From Streptomyces sp. G44 (lineage in GTDB: Bacteria; Actinomycetota; Actinomycetes; Streptomycetales; Streptomycetaceae): a stretch of DNA of 59,728 bases. Positions within the stretch are counted from its first letter, which is position 1. Every line of letters starts with the position of its first letter. The position numbers were made by a program, and so were the translations under genes. Location: the NCBI RefSeq assembly GCF_016905445.1, contig NZ_JAFEXF010000022.1, forward strand, positions 1 through 59,728, read 5' to 3'. Shown piece by piece: positions 16,714 to 24,567 of the stretch. The notes under the pieces were generated by a model, which saw only the letters and a program-made list of their open reading frames with translations, did not search any database and had not been told where the DNA came from.

Positions 16714-18420
16714 ATGGGGAAGAAGAGCATGGCCGCAACGACCGCCGCGCTTGTCGCGGGGTCCCTCCTGACGGGCGTACCGAGTGCCGGTGCGCAAGCC
16801 ACTGATCAAGCCGCCGGACAAGCCACCGGAATAGCCGCCGAACAAGTCACCGACAGCTCACCGCTGTCGACCGGGTCGACCCGTGTCGCGGGGGTCGATC
16901 TGGACACCGTGACGATTCCGGAATTACAGGCGCGTATGGCGGACGGTTCGCTGACGTCGTCCACACTGACCCGGGCCTACCTGCGGCGGATCGAGACCAT
17001 CGATCCCAAGATCCACTCGGTGCTGCGCACCAGCCCCACGGCCCTGCGCCAGGCGGCCGCCAGCGATGCCAGACACCGGCGCGGCAAGACCCTCGGGCCG
17101 CTGGACGGGATCCCCGTCCTGGTCAAGGACAACGTGAACACCCGTGACATGCCGACGACGGCCGGGTCGCTCGCGCTCGCCGGGAACCCACCCGCCACCG
17201 ACGCCGTGCTGGTGACCCGGCTGCGGAAGGCGGGGGCGGTGATCCTCGGCAAGGCCAACCTGTCCGAATGGGCCAACTTCCGTGCCGCAAAGCCGACATC
17301 GGGCTGGTCGGCGGTCGGCGGGCAGACCAACAACCCCTACGTCCTCGACCGGAACCCGTGCGGATCGTCGTCCGGATCCGCCGCCGCGCTCGCCGCGTCA
17401 TTGGCGCAGGTGGCGATCGGCACCGAGACCGACGGCTCCATCGTGTGCCCGGCCGGGATGAACGGCGTCGTCGGCCACAAGCCCAGCCTCGGTCTGGTCA
17501 GCCAGTCGGGCGTGGTGCCGATCTCCGCCGAGCAGGACACGGCCGGACCCATGGCGCGCAACGTGGTCGACACCGCGCTCACGCTGGCGGTACTGAGCGA
17601 GCGCACGGACTCGCGCGGCGACAGCGCCCGCTCCGGAGGGCCGCAAGATCTCCCGGACCTCCTCCGGAAGAGCCGCCCCGGCCCGTCGGGTCTCCAGGAT
17701 GTGATGGCAGGCAAGGCGGGTACCGGCCTGCGCGGCAAGCGGATCGGCCTGTGGCGCCTGCCCTCGCTCGGACCCGACGTCGACGCCGTGATGACCCGTA
17801 CGGCGAAGAAGCTGCGCGAGGCCGGAGCGGTGGTCGTCGAGGTGACACCCCCGCACCAGGAGCGGCTCGCAGAACTCGAATTCCCGGCCCTGCTCAGCGA
17901 GTTCCACCGCGACCTCGACGCCTACCTCGGCACGCGCGAAGGGCCCCGGGGCCTCGCCGAGCTGATCCAGTTCAACCGCGACCACCCCCAGGAACAGACC
18001 TGCTTCGCCGGCCAGGAGCTGTTCGAACAGGCCCTCACCGCGCCGCCCACCACCGACCCCGCGTACCAGGCGATGCGCGCCGAACTGAGGAATCTCTCCC
18101 GCCGCTCCATCGACGGGACCATGGCCGCCCACCGCCTGGACGCCATCGCCGCGCCCACGAACCCGCCCGCCTGGACGACCGACTGCGCGCGCGGCGACAA
18201 CGACGTCATCCCCTCCTCCACCCCGGCAGCCGTCGCCGGCTACCCGTCCCTCTCGGTGCCCGCCGGGTCCGTGGACGAACTGCCGGTCGGACTGCTCCTG
18301 ATGGCCGGCGACCACCAGGACGCCGAACTCCTGTCCCTGGGCGCGGCGGTGGAGCACCGCCTCAAGGCCTGGCGGGCACCGCGCTATCTGCCGACGATCG
18401 GGTCCGGCGCGCCGCGGTGA
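16714..18420 (+). CDS. Exported amidase (amidase signature family)
   Basis: A 568-residue amidase signature enzyme with a Ser-cisSer-Lys triad. The Lys lies in IPVLVKDNVNT, the Gly/Ser loop is GSSSGSAAALAASL and the nucleophile segment is GTETDGSIVCPA. The N-terminus MGKKSMAATTAALVAGSLLT with PSAGAQA reads as a Sec signal peptide, so the enzyme is probably secreted and hydrolyses amides outside the cell. The ATG at 16714 keeps the positive n-region; the ATG at 16729 has a better-spaced GGGGA but would lose the lysines. A 23-bp repeat array lies just upstream. Confidence 0.88.
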   Translation: MGKKSMAATTAALVAGSLLTGVPSAGAQATDQAAGQATGIAAEQVTDSSPLSTGSTRVAGVDLDTVTIPELQARMADGSLTSSTLTRAYLRRIETIDPKIHSVLRTSPTALRQAAASDARHRRGKTLGPLDGIPVLVKDNVNTRDMPTTAGSLALAGNPPATDAVLVTRLRKAGAVILGKANLSEWANFRAAKPTSGWSAVGGQTNNPYVLDRNPCGSSSGSAAALAASLAQVAIGTETDGSIVCPAGMNGVVGHKPSLGLVSQSGVVPISAEQDTAGPMARNVVDTALTLAVLSERTDSRGDSARSGGPQDLPDLLRKSRPGPSGLQDVMAGKAGTGLRGKRIGLWRLPSLGPDVDAVMTRTAKKLREAGAVVVEVTPPHQERLAELEFPALLSEFHRDLDAYLGTREGPRGLAELIQFNRDHPQEQTCFAGQELFEQALTAPPTTDPAYQAMRAELRNLSRRSIDGTMAAHRLDAIAAPTNPPAWTTDCARGDNDVIPSSTPAAVAGYPSLSVPAGSVDELPVGLLLMAGDHQDAELLSLGAAVEHRLKAWRAPRYLPTIGSGAPR

Positions 18421-18433
18421 ACAAAGGGGCCGG

Positions 18434-18865
18434 TCACGCGCCTTCGCCGGGCGGCGTACCGCAACTCGGGCCGCCCGGCCCGTCGAACTGCACCGAGCTG
18501 AAGAAGTCCCGGTAAGCGGGGTAGAAATTGCCCTTGCCGGTCGGACCGGCAGAGGTGACGGCGCTGCAACCGGTGTAGTGCGCGTCGGACCAGAGACGGA
18601 TGGTCGAAGGGGTCCGGTTCCAGTCGGATTTGGCCCTGTCGTCCATGCCGAGCGCTGCGAGGTCCGGCGTGCCGCCCCTCAGCTTGATCATGTCGCCGGT
18701 GCCGTCGAGGCCGGAGAACATGCAGTAGTGGCCGTCAGGGCACCGGTCGTACCCATCGGCCGCATGCGCGGCGGTCGTGGAGCCCGGCAGCGCGATGGCA
18801 GCCGCGGCCACCACCGGCGCCAGGAGGGTGCGCAGACTGCGCGGGCTGCGCAGGGTGTTCTTCAT
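18434..18865 (-). CDS. Secreted peptidase inhibitor family I36-like protein
   Basis: A 143-residue secreted protein. A clear signal peptide (residues 1-36, ending TAAHAADG) precedes a small Cys-containing domain with RCPDGHYCMFSG and FFSSVQFDGPGG, the pattern of the I36 inhibitor family (Streptomyces metalloproteinase inhibitor-like, gamma-crystallin-like fold). It probably inhibits a peptidase or forms a small structural extracellular protein. The ATG at 18865 follows GAGGAG. It is convergent with the amidase gene, with 13 bases between stops. Confidence 0.82.
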   Translation of the reverse strand: MKNTLRSPRSLRTLLAPVVAAAAIALPGSTTAAHAADGYDRCPDGHYCMFSGLDGTGDMIKLRGGTPDLAALGMDDRAKSDWNRTPSTIRLWSDAHYTGCSAVTSAGPTGKGNFYPAYRDFFSSVQFDGPGGPSCGTPPGEGA

Positions 18866-19051
18866 CGACTCGTGCTCCTCGGCTCGTACGTCTGCGATCC
18901 CGCCACCTCACGGCGAAGCGTGACCGCCCCCGACAACGCGACAACGAGTTGCTTCGCGCGCGGTAACGACAGTGGTCGCCGTGGTCCGCCGCGCGTCGCG
19001 CGCGGTGATGACCGCACCGTCCACCCGAAGCCGCGGCAGCCCTTGGGCCGG

Positions 19052-19291
19052 CTACTCGACCGGGTCTTCCTCGGCGCGGCGGGCGGCCTTCTTCGCCGCC
19101 CGCTCGACCTCGTCACGGGACTGCCCGGTCGCCGCGGCGTGCGCCGTGACAGCTGCCTGGAAACGCTCCGTCGCGTCGTTCCAGTGGCGCCACTGCGCCG
19201 TGTAGGCCTCGTCGGCGAGGCCCGCGAGCTTGGCGCGCTCTTCCTCGGCCGCGTGCTCCAGCTTGATCAGTTCATCGGAGATGTCTGCCAC
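19052..19291 (-). CDS. Small helical hypothetical protein
   Basis: A 79-residue, strongly helical and charged protein, beginning MADISDELIKLEHAAEEERA and ending RAAKKAARRAEEDPVE. It has no cysteines, signal peptide or membrane segment. Proteins of this size and pattern are common and uncharacterised in Streptomyces. It probably forms a helical hairpin. The 186 bases downstream, up to the inhibitor gene, hold no recognised gene. Confidence 0.65.
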   Translation of the reverse strand: MADISDELIKLEHAAEEERAKLAGLADEAYTAQWRHWNDATERFQAAVTAHAAATGQSRDEVERAAKKAARRAEEDPVE

Positions 19292-19403
19292 GAGCGGATC
19301 TTAAGCGGACGCTCCGGCGTCCTCTCCCCGACCCGCGCTGTGCGGGCGGAGAGTCCACGGAACGTATGCGATCGATCCGATGCATCCGACACGTCTCCAA
19401 CCC

Positions 19404-20381
19404 TCAGGCGTCGGCCGCGCCGTTGGTCAGCAGCAGCTCCGCCAGGGCCGTTCGCGTGTGGCACACCGAGCGGCCCGTACGCGTGGTGGTGATCAGACCG
19501 GCGGCGCGCAGGGCCGATGCGTGGGCCGAAGCCGTCGCATTGCTGACGCCGATGCGGCGCGCCAGTCCCGTGGTCGTACGCGCCTGGTCCAAGGAGCGCA
19601 GCAGCGCGAGCCGGGTGCGCCCGAGGACTCCCGTGAGGGGATCGACCGGCGCGCCGCCCGTGTCCGGGACGAGCGGCAGCCCTTGGCCCGCCGGGTAGGC
19701 GAGCGCCACGGGACGGCCCGGCCGGTCCTGGAGGAGCGGGCCGCGCCGCCAGTGGAAGGTCGGCCGCAGGATCAGCCCGCGCCCGCCGAGCCCGACCTCC
19801 CGCACACCCGGGGCGTCCGGCAGGGGCCACTCCCAGACTCCGTCGCGCAGCCGTGACCCCGGGGCCAGGCCGGTCAGGGCGGCGCCGAGGCCCCGTTCGG
19901 CGACGGCCACGGCATGGCGGGTGAACTCCGCCCGGTGCAGGTCCTGGACCTGATGCCACACCGGCGCCAGGACCGCTTCGTACGCCGCCCGCTGCGCCCT
20001 GCCGAGCGTCCGCCAGGAAGCGGCGTCTCCCCTGTGCAGGGCGCGGATCCACGGCGGAGGCGGCCGCCGTCCGTACAACTGCTCGATCCCGGTCCGTATT
20101 TCCTCCGCAGCGGCCTCTCTGATCAGCGCGTACCCCTCCTCCGGCGTCTCGCCCAGGACGTCGAGGAAGGCAGGGGCCACGCCTGTCGGCGCGAGGTCCG
20201 CGAGCGGCTCCGCCGTGCTCGGCAGGTTCCGCAGCAGCCGGCTCCGCCAGCGCGCGAACAGCAGTTCCTCGCGGGGGAGACCCAGCATCAGCAGGGCCGC
20301 GTGCAGCTCGGGCACGGGGGACGGTCGCGGCGCGAACCGCACTCGGGCGAGATCGTCCGCCGTGAAGTGGATCCGGATCAC
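19404..20381 (-). CDS. ArsR-type winged-helix transcriptional regulator
   Basis: A 325-residue regulator with a long N-terminal domain (DUF5937-like pattern, beginning IRIHFTADDLARVRFAPRPS) and a C-terminal ArsR-type winged helix (TTGLARRIGVSNATASAHAS, then LRAAGLITTTRTGRSV). The start was set at GTG 20381 because AGGAGG lies 6 bases before it; the ATG at 20387 directly abuts that site with no spacer. It is divergent from a secreted alpha/beta hydrolase with under 90 bases between starts, so it may regulate that gene. Confidence 0.85.
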   Translation of the reverse strand: MIRIHFTADDLARVRFAPRPSPVPELHAALLMLGLPREELLFARWRSRLLRNLPSTAEPLADLAPTGVAPAFLDVLGETPEEGYALIREAAAEEIRTGIEQLYGRRPPPPWIRALHRGDAASWRTLGRAQRAAYEAVLAPVWHQVQDLHRAEFTRHAVAVAERGLGAALTGLAPGSRLRDGVWEWPLPDAPGVREVGLGGRGLILRPTFHWRRGPLLQDRPGRPVALAYPAGQGLPLVPDTGGAPVDPLTGVLGRTRLALLRSLDQARTTTGLARRIGVSNATASAHASALRAAGLITTTRTGRSVCHTRTALAELLLTNGAADA

Positions 20382-20465
20382 GTACATCCTCCTGTTCCGC
20401 GCGGGCCTTTCGGCTCCGGCCGAAAGCTTCGCCCCGGCTCGGCGCCCGCCCCCAGGATGCCGTCC

Positions 20466-21608
20466 ATGATCTCTTCCTCCACACCCGGACGCCGTTCCCT
20501 CGCCAAGGGCGCCCTCGGCGGGGCCGCCGCCCTGCTGTTCGGCGCCGCCCCGGCCTCGGCCGCCGACACCACCCACCGTGCCGACCGCGCCACCGCGCCG
20601 CCCCCGCGGCTGCCGGCACCCACCGGGCCCCGCCCCGTCGGCGCCACGACGCTCCACCTCGTCGACTCCTCGCGCAACGACCCTTGGGCCCCGGAGATCG
20701 GCGTACGGGAGCTGATGGTCACCGTCCTGGGCCCGGCACCGGCACGTCGCGGTTTCCCGCGCGCCCCGCAGCAGACCCCGCGCGCGGCCCGGTCCTTCAC
20801 CGACTCGTGCTGGCGCATCCACCCGGAGCTGCCGAAGGCCGGGGTCGACTGGGGCGCCGTCCTCACTCACGCCCGGACCGGCGCTCCGCCCCTCCCCGGC
20901 CGCCGCCCCGTGCTGCTCTACAGCCCCGGCGGCGGCGATGCCCGCACCATGGGCAGCAGCCTCGCGGTGGACCTCGCCTCGCACGGCTGGACGGTCATCA
21001 CCGTCGACCACCCCGGGGACGCGAGCGAGGTGGAGTTCCCCGGTGCCCGGCCGGGCCGCGAACCGGTCCGGTCCACGGTGCTGCACGGCCCGCCCGACGC
21101 GGCCACGTTCCGCACCATGATCGACACACGGGTCGCCGACCTGCGTTTCGTCCTCGATGCTCTGGGCCTGGACCGGGTGGGAGTGTACGGGCACTCCGCA
21201 GGCGGCACCGCGGCCGCGCAGGCCCTCCACGAGGACCGGCGGATCACCGCCGCCGTCAATCTGGAGGGGTATCTCGACCAGCTGGACGGCGAACTCCTGC
21301 CGGTGGCCCGGCAGGGGACGGACCGTCCGCTGCTGCTGGCCGGCACCGACGGCTTCCGCGATGCCCGGCTGGACCGTTCCTGGTCGGCCCTCCTCGCGCA
21401 CGCGGGCCCCGTGGTCCGGCGGCAGCTCGACCACGCCCACCACTGGGCGTTCACCGACTACGCGGCCCTCGTTCCCCAGCTCCAGAAGGCCGGCCTGATG
21501 ACCGCCTCCGGGCGCGCCGCCATGGTGGGCCGGGCCGCCCCGCGCGTCACCGTGCCCGCCGTCCGCGACCTCGTACGGTCGTTCTTCGCCCGTCATGTGC
21601 TGAGGTGA
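20466..21608 (+). CDS. Secreted alpha/beta hydrolase (PAF-acetylhydrolase-like)
   Basis: A 380-residue exported hydrolase. The N-terminus RRSLAKGALGGAAALLFGAA with an alanine-rich cleavage region suggests export, possibly by Tat. LLYSPGGGDARTMGSSLA forms the oxyanion region, VYGHSAGGTAA is the nucleophile elbow, and LDHAHHWAFTDY carries the catalytic His. The arrangement resembles platelet-activating factor acetylhydrolase and esterase/lipase proteins of Streptomyces. The ATG at 20466 is preceded by AGGA; an ATG 9 bases upstream is an alternative. The next gene is in the same direction 177 bases downstream. Confidence 0.88.
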   Translation: MISSSTPGRRSLAKGALGGAAALLFGAAPASAADTTHRADRATAPPPRLPAPTGPRPVGATTLHLVDSSRNDPWAPEIGVRELMVTVLGPAPARRGFPRAPQQTPRAARSFTDSCWRIHPELPKAGVDWGAVLTHARTGAPPLPGRRPVLLYSPGGGDARTMGSSLAVDLASHGWTVITVDHPGDASEVEFPGARPGREPVRSTVLHGPPDAATFRTMIDTRVADLRFVLDALGLDRVGVYGHSAGGTAAAQALHEDRRITAAVNLEGYLDQLDGELLPVARQGTDRPLLLAGTDGFRDARLDRSWSALLAHAGPVVRRQLDHAHHWAFTDYAALVPQLQKAGLMTASGRAAMVGRAAPRVTVPAVRDLVRSFFARHVLR

Positions 21609-21785
21609 GCGCCGCGGGCGCACGCTGCCCGCAGTGACGTTTCTGTGGTGAAAGCGCTGCCCCGGGCGGGTGAGACGCGTGTGGGTCGGGGCGCTCCGCC
21701 GTCGATCCCGAAATGATCCTGTCTCGCACTCGATCTCGGATTCCGCTCTCGGCATCCGATGTCCCGGAAGGTCAGGAGCCAGGCG

Positions 21786-22646
21786 TTGAAGCACGGAACG
21801 AAGTTGCGGGAACGGATCGCCGCGCCCGGCACGACTCCTCTGATCGGCGTGTACGACATGTACTCGGCGTCCCTCGTCGCCGGGCACTACGACGGGATGT
21901 TCGTGTCCGGGTTCGGCTTCGCCGCCTCGTACTACGGGCTGCCCGACATCGGGTTCATCGCCTGGCCGGACATGGTGGCGTTCACGCAGCGGCTGCGGGG
22001 CGCGTTCCCGCGCCACCATCTCCTCGTCGACATCGACGACGGTTACGCCGACCCCGAAGTGGCCTGTCACGTGGTGGAGAGCCTGGAGCGCATCGGGGCT
22101 TCCGGAGTGATCCTGGAGGACCAGAAGCGGCCCCGCCGGTGCGGGCACGCTGACGGCAAGCAGGTGCTGCCGCTCGACGAGTACCTGACCAAGCTGGAGA
22201 TGGTGCTGCGGACCCGGACGGACCTGGTCGTGGTGGCCAGGACCGACGCGACGGACGAGGCGGACATCATGGAGCGCGCCAGGTGTCTGGCGGCCACCGA
22301 CGCGGACGTGGTCCTCGTGGACGGCGTACGCGACGTGGCGGGCATCCGGCGGATCCGCGAGGTGGTCGACGGCAAGCCCCTGCTGTTCAACCAGATCGCC
22401 GGCGGCAAGTCCCCGCGGCTCTCGCTCGGTGAACTCACCGGTCTCGGCGTGGACGTCGCCATCTACAGCACGCCCTGCCTCTTCGCCGCGCACGAGGCGA
22501 TGGAGGCCGCGCTCACCGAACTGAAGCGTGCCGACGGCAGATTGCCGTCCGTCGACCCCGGCCACGGCGTCGGTGTCGCCGCCTCGACCCGCCTCCTGGA
22601 GCGGAACATCGCCCGCCATCACCCCAGGGATCCGGAAACCACGTAA
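21786..22646 (+). CDS. Isocitrate lyase / PEP mutase family protein
   Basis: A protein of about 286 residues from the isocitrate lyase/PEP mutase superfamily, which makes or breaks C-C or P-C bonds next to a Mg-bound carboxylate. Family motifs are VYDMYSASLVAG, the metal site DIDDGYADPEV, the loop EDQKRPRRCGH and VVARTDATDEAD. The loop Cys is the position used by isocitrate and methylisocitrate lyases, so lyase chemistry is more likely than true PEP mutase; no phosphonate genes are nearby. The TTG at 21786 has AGGAG with a 7-base spacer, while the in-frame ATG at 21759 has no such site. The iron-regulated operon follows. Confidence 0.85.
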   Translation: MKHGTKLRERIAAPGTTPLIGVYDMYSASLVAGHYDGMFVSGFGFAASYYGLPDIGFIAWPDMVAFTQRLRGAFPRHHLLVDIDDGYADPEVACHVVESLERIGASGVILEDQKRPRRCGHADGKQVLPLDEYLTKLEMVLRTRTDLVVVARTDATDEADIMERARCLAATDADVVLVDGVRDVAGIRRIREVVDGKPLLFNQIAGGKSPRLSLGELTGLGVDVAIYSTPCLFAAHEAMEAALTELKRADGRLPSVDPGHGVGVAASTRLLERNIARHHPRDPETT

Positions 22647-22686
22647 CTCTGGCCGGATTTCGCCTTGCGAGGCGAACGCGCACCCC

Positions 22687-22700
22687 CATTTCGCGAAATG
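22687..22700. promoter_or_regulatory. 14-bp palindrome abutting the iron box
   Basis: CATTTCGCGAAATG is perfectly self-complementary and ends two bases before the iron box. It covers the expected -35 region of the siderophore operon promoter and may bind a second regulator. Confidence 0.45.
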
Positions 22701-22701
22701 A

Positions 22702-22720
22702 TTAGGTTAGGCTAACCTGC
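22702..22720. promoter_or_regulatory. Iron box (DmdR1/IdeR-type operator)
   Basis: TTAGGTTAGGCTAACCTGC matches the actinobacterial DtxR-family operator (TTAGGTTAGGCTAACCTAA) at all but the last two positions. It contains TAGGCT, a good -10 element, so iron-loaded DmdR1 would block RNA polymerase directly. It lies immediately upstream of the siderophore-uptake operon. Confidence 0.9.
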
Positions 22721-22725
22721 GTGGC

Positions 22726-23586
22726 GTGCATGTAGGTGAAGAGACCGCCGAGGCCGCGCGCCCCCAGGGTCATGAACTGTCGGCCACGGGCGTCACCGTG
22801 GCATACGAAGGCGTCGACGTGGTCCACGACGCCGCGATGACGCTGCGCCCGGGCGACGTGACCGTCCTGGTCGGCCCGAACGGCAGCGGGAAGTCGACGC
22901 TGCTGCGCACGCTCGCCCGCCTGCAACGGCCCCGGACCGCCACTCTTCGCATCGACGGCGAGACCGACGGCCTCGCCCTGAGCCCCCGCGAGTTCTCCCG
23001 GCACGTCGCGCTGCTCACGCAAGGCCGCCCCACTCCCAGCGGACTGACCGTGCGGGACGTCGTCGAATTCGGCCGCTACCCGCACCGGGGCCGCTGGGGC
23101 GGGGCCGACCCGGGCGGCCGGGCCGCCGTCGACCGCGCGCTCGCCCTGACCGGCGTCGCGGACCTCGCCGGACGCGGGGCCGAGCACCTGTCCGGCGGCC
23201 AGCTCCAGCGCGTATGGCTCGCCGGCTGCCTCGCCCAGGAGACGGGCGTGCTCCTGCTCGACGAACCGACGAACCACCTAGACCTGCGCTACCAGGTCGA
23301 ACTCCTCGACCTCATACGGGACCTGGCGGACGATCACCGGATCGCCGTCGGAGCCGTCCTGCACGACCTCGACCAGGCGGCCGCCGTCGCCGACCGCGTC
23401 CTGCTGCTGGACGCGGGGCGGGTCGTCGCGGACGGCGCCCCCGAAGACGTACTGACACCGGAGCGGCTGACCAAGACGTACGGCATCCGCATCGAAGTCG
23501 ACTCCGACCCCCTCACCGGCCGCCTGCGCACCCGCGCCCTGGGCCGCCACCACTCGCGAAGCGAAAGGCTCAGCACCACCTCATGA
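22726..23586 (+). CDS. Iron-siderophore ABC transporter, ATP-binding protein
   Basis: A 286-residue FecE/FhuC-type ATPase that powers siderophore import. Walker A is LVGPNGSGKSTLL, the signature is LSGGQLQRVWLAGC, Walker B is GVLLLDEPTNHLDL, and the switch His lies in AVLHDLDQAA. The GTG at 22726 lies only 5 bases after the iron box, so the message is probably leaderless or nearly so. A conventional ribosome binding site is absent, and no better in-frame start follows before the conserved region. The stop overlaps the next gene (ATGA). Confidence 0.93.
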   Translation: MHVGEETAEAARPQGHELSATGVTVAYEGVDVVHDAAMTLRPGDVTVLVGPNGSGKSTLLRTLARLQRPRTATLRIDGETDGLALSPREFSRHVALLTQGRPTPSGLTVRDVVEFGRYPHRGRWGGADPGGRAAVDRALALTGVADLAGRGAEHLSGGQLQRVWLAGCLAQETGVLLLDEPTNHLDLRYQVELLDLIRDLADDHRIAVGAVLHDLDQAAAVADRVLLLDAGRVVADGAPEDVLTPERLTKTYGIRIEVDSDPLTGRLRTRALGRHHSRSERLSTTS

Positions 23587-24563
23587 GACGCCTCCTGTTC
23601 ACCGCGGCGGCCGCCACCGCCGCGGCCCTCGCCCTGTCCTCCTGCGGCACCACCGAGCCCGCCGCCGACGACGCCAAGAAGAACGCCCGGTCCCTGACCC
23701 TCACCGACGGCACCGGCACGAAGGTGAAGCTGGACGGCCCGGCGAAGAAGGTCGTCGGCACCGAGTGGAACGCCGTGGAGAGCCTGATATCGCTCGGCGT
23801 CGACCCGACCGGCGTCTCCGACGTCAAGGGCTACCAGACCTGGGACACCGCCGCCCCGCTGAAGAACGACCCCAAGGACGTCGGCACGCGCGGCGAGCCG
23901 AGCATGGACACCATCGCGTCCCTGAAGCCCGACCTCATCGTCGCGACCACCGACCTGCCGGCCGCCGCCGTCAAGCAGATGCGCGAGATCGCCCCCGTCC
24001 TCAACCTGCGCCCCGCCGACGCCGCGGACCCCATCGGCCAGATGACGGAGAACCTCGACCTCCTCGCCCGGGCCACCGGCACCACCGACCGGGCCGCGAA
24101 GCTCAAGAAGGACTTCGACGCGAAACTCGCCGAGGGCAAGAAGAAGCTCGCCGCCGCCGGTCACGGCGGCGCCAAGTACGCCTTCGCCGACGGCTACGTC
24201 ACCGGCAACCAGACCTCGATCCGGCCGTACACCGACGGCTCGCTCGTCGGCGCCGTCAACAAGAAGCTCGGCCTCGAGAACGACTGGACCGTCAAGGGCG
24301 ACAAGGCCTACGGCCTCGGCGCCACCGACGTCGAGGGACTCACCAAGCTCGACGAGGACGTGCACTTCGCCTACATCGGCAACGACGGCGACAAGAGCAG
24401 CAACCCGTTCACCGGCGTCCTGAAGAAGGACAAGGTGTGGACGTCGCTGCCGTTCGTGAAGAAGGACAACGTGCACCGGCTGCCCGACGGCATCTGGATG
24501 TTCGGCGGCACCGAGTCGATGAGCCGGTACGTCGACTCCGTCGTCGAGGCGCTGAAGAAGTAG
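23583..24563 (+). CDS. Iron-siderophore ABC transporter, substrate-binding lipoprotein
   Basis: A 326-residue lipoprotein of the FecB/FhuD class. The lipobox LSSC follows a hydrophobic segment (residues 3-20). The mature protein has the two-lobed pattern with VVGTEWNAVESLISLGVDP in the first lobe, SLKPDLIVATTDLPA mid-way, and a C-terminal lobe ending YVDSVVEALKK. It captures ferric siderophore at the cell surface for the double permease encoded next. The start overlaps the ATPase stop. It has many lysines, as is usual for these exported proteins. Confidence 0.93.
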   Translation: MRRLLFTAAAATAAALALSSCGTTEPAADDAKKNARSLTLTDGTGTKVKLDGPAKKVVGTEWNAVESLISLGVDPTGVSDVKGYQTWDTAAPLKNDPKDVGTRGEPSMDTIASLKPDLIVATTDLPAAAVKQMREIAPVLNLRPADAADPIGQMTENLDLLARATGTTDRAAKLKKDFDAKLAEGKKKLAAAGHGGAKYAFADGYVTGNQTSIRPYTDGSLVGAVNKKLGLENDWTVKGDKAYGLGATDVEGLTKLDEDVHFAYIGNDGDKSSNPFTGVLKKDKVWTSLPFVKKDNVHRLPDGIWMFGGTESMSRYVDSVVEALKK

Positions 24564-24567
24564 CTCC

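Noticed and set aside
19404..22622. 1072-residue minus-strand protein
   Set aside because: Only the last 325 residues look like a protein (ArsR-type regulator); the rest is antisense of the secreted hydrolase and the ICL-family gene.
21786..22646. True phosphonate PEP mutase starting a phosphonate cluster
   Set aside because: The active-site loop has the lyase-type Cys-Gly-His and no phosphonopyruvate decarboxylase or other phosphonate gene is nearby.
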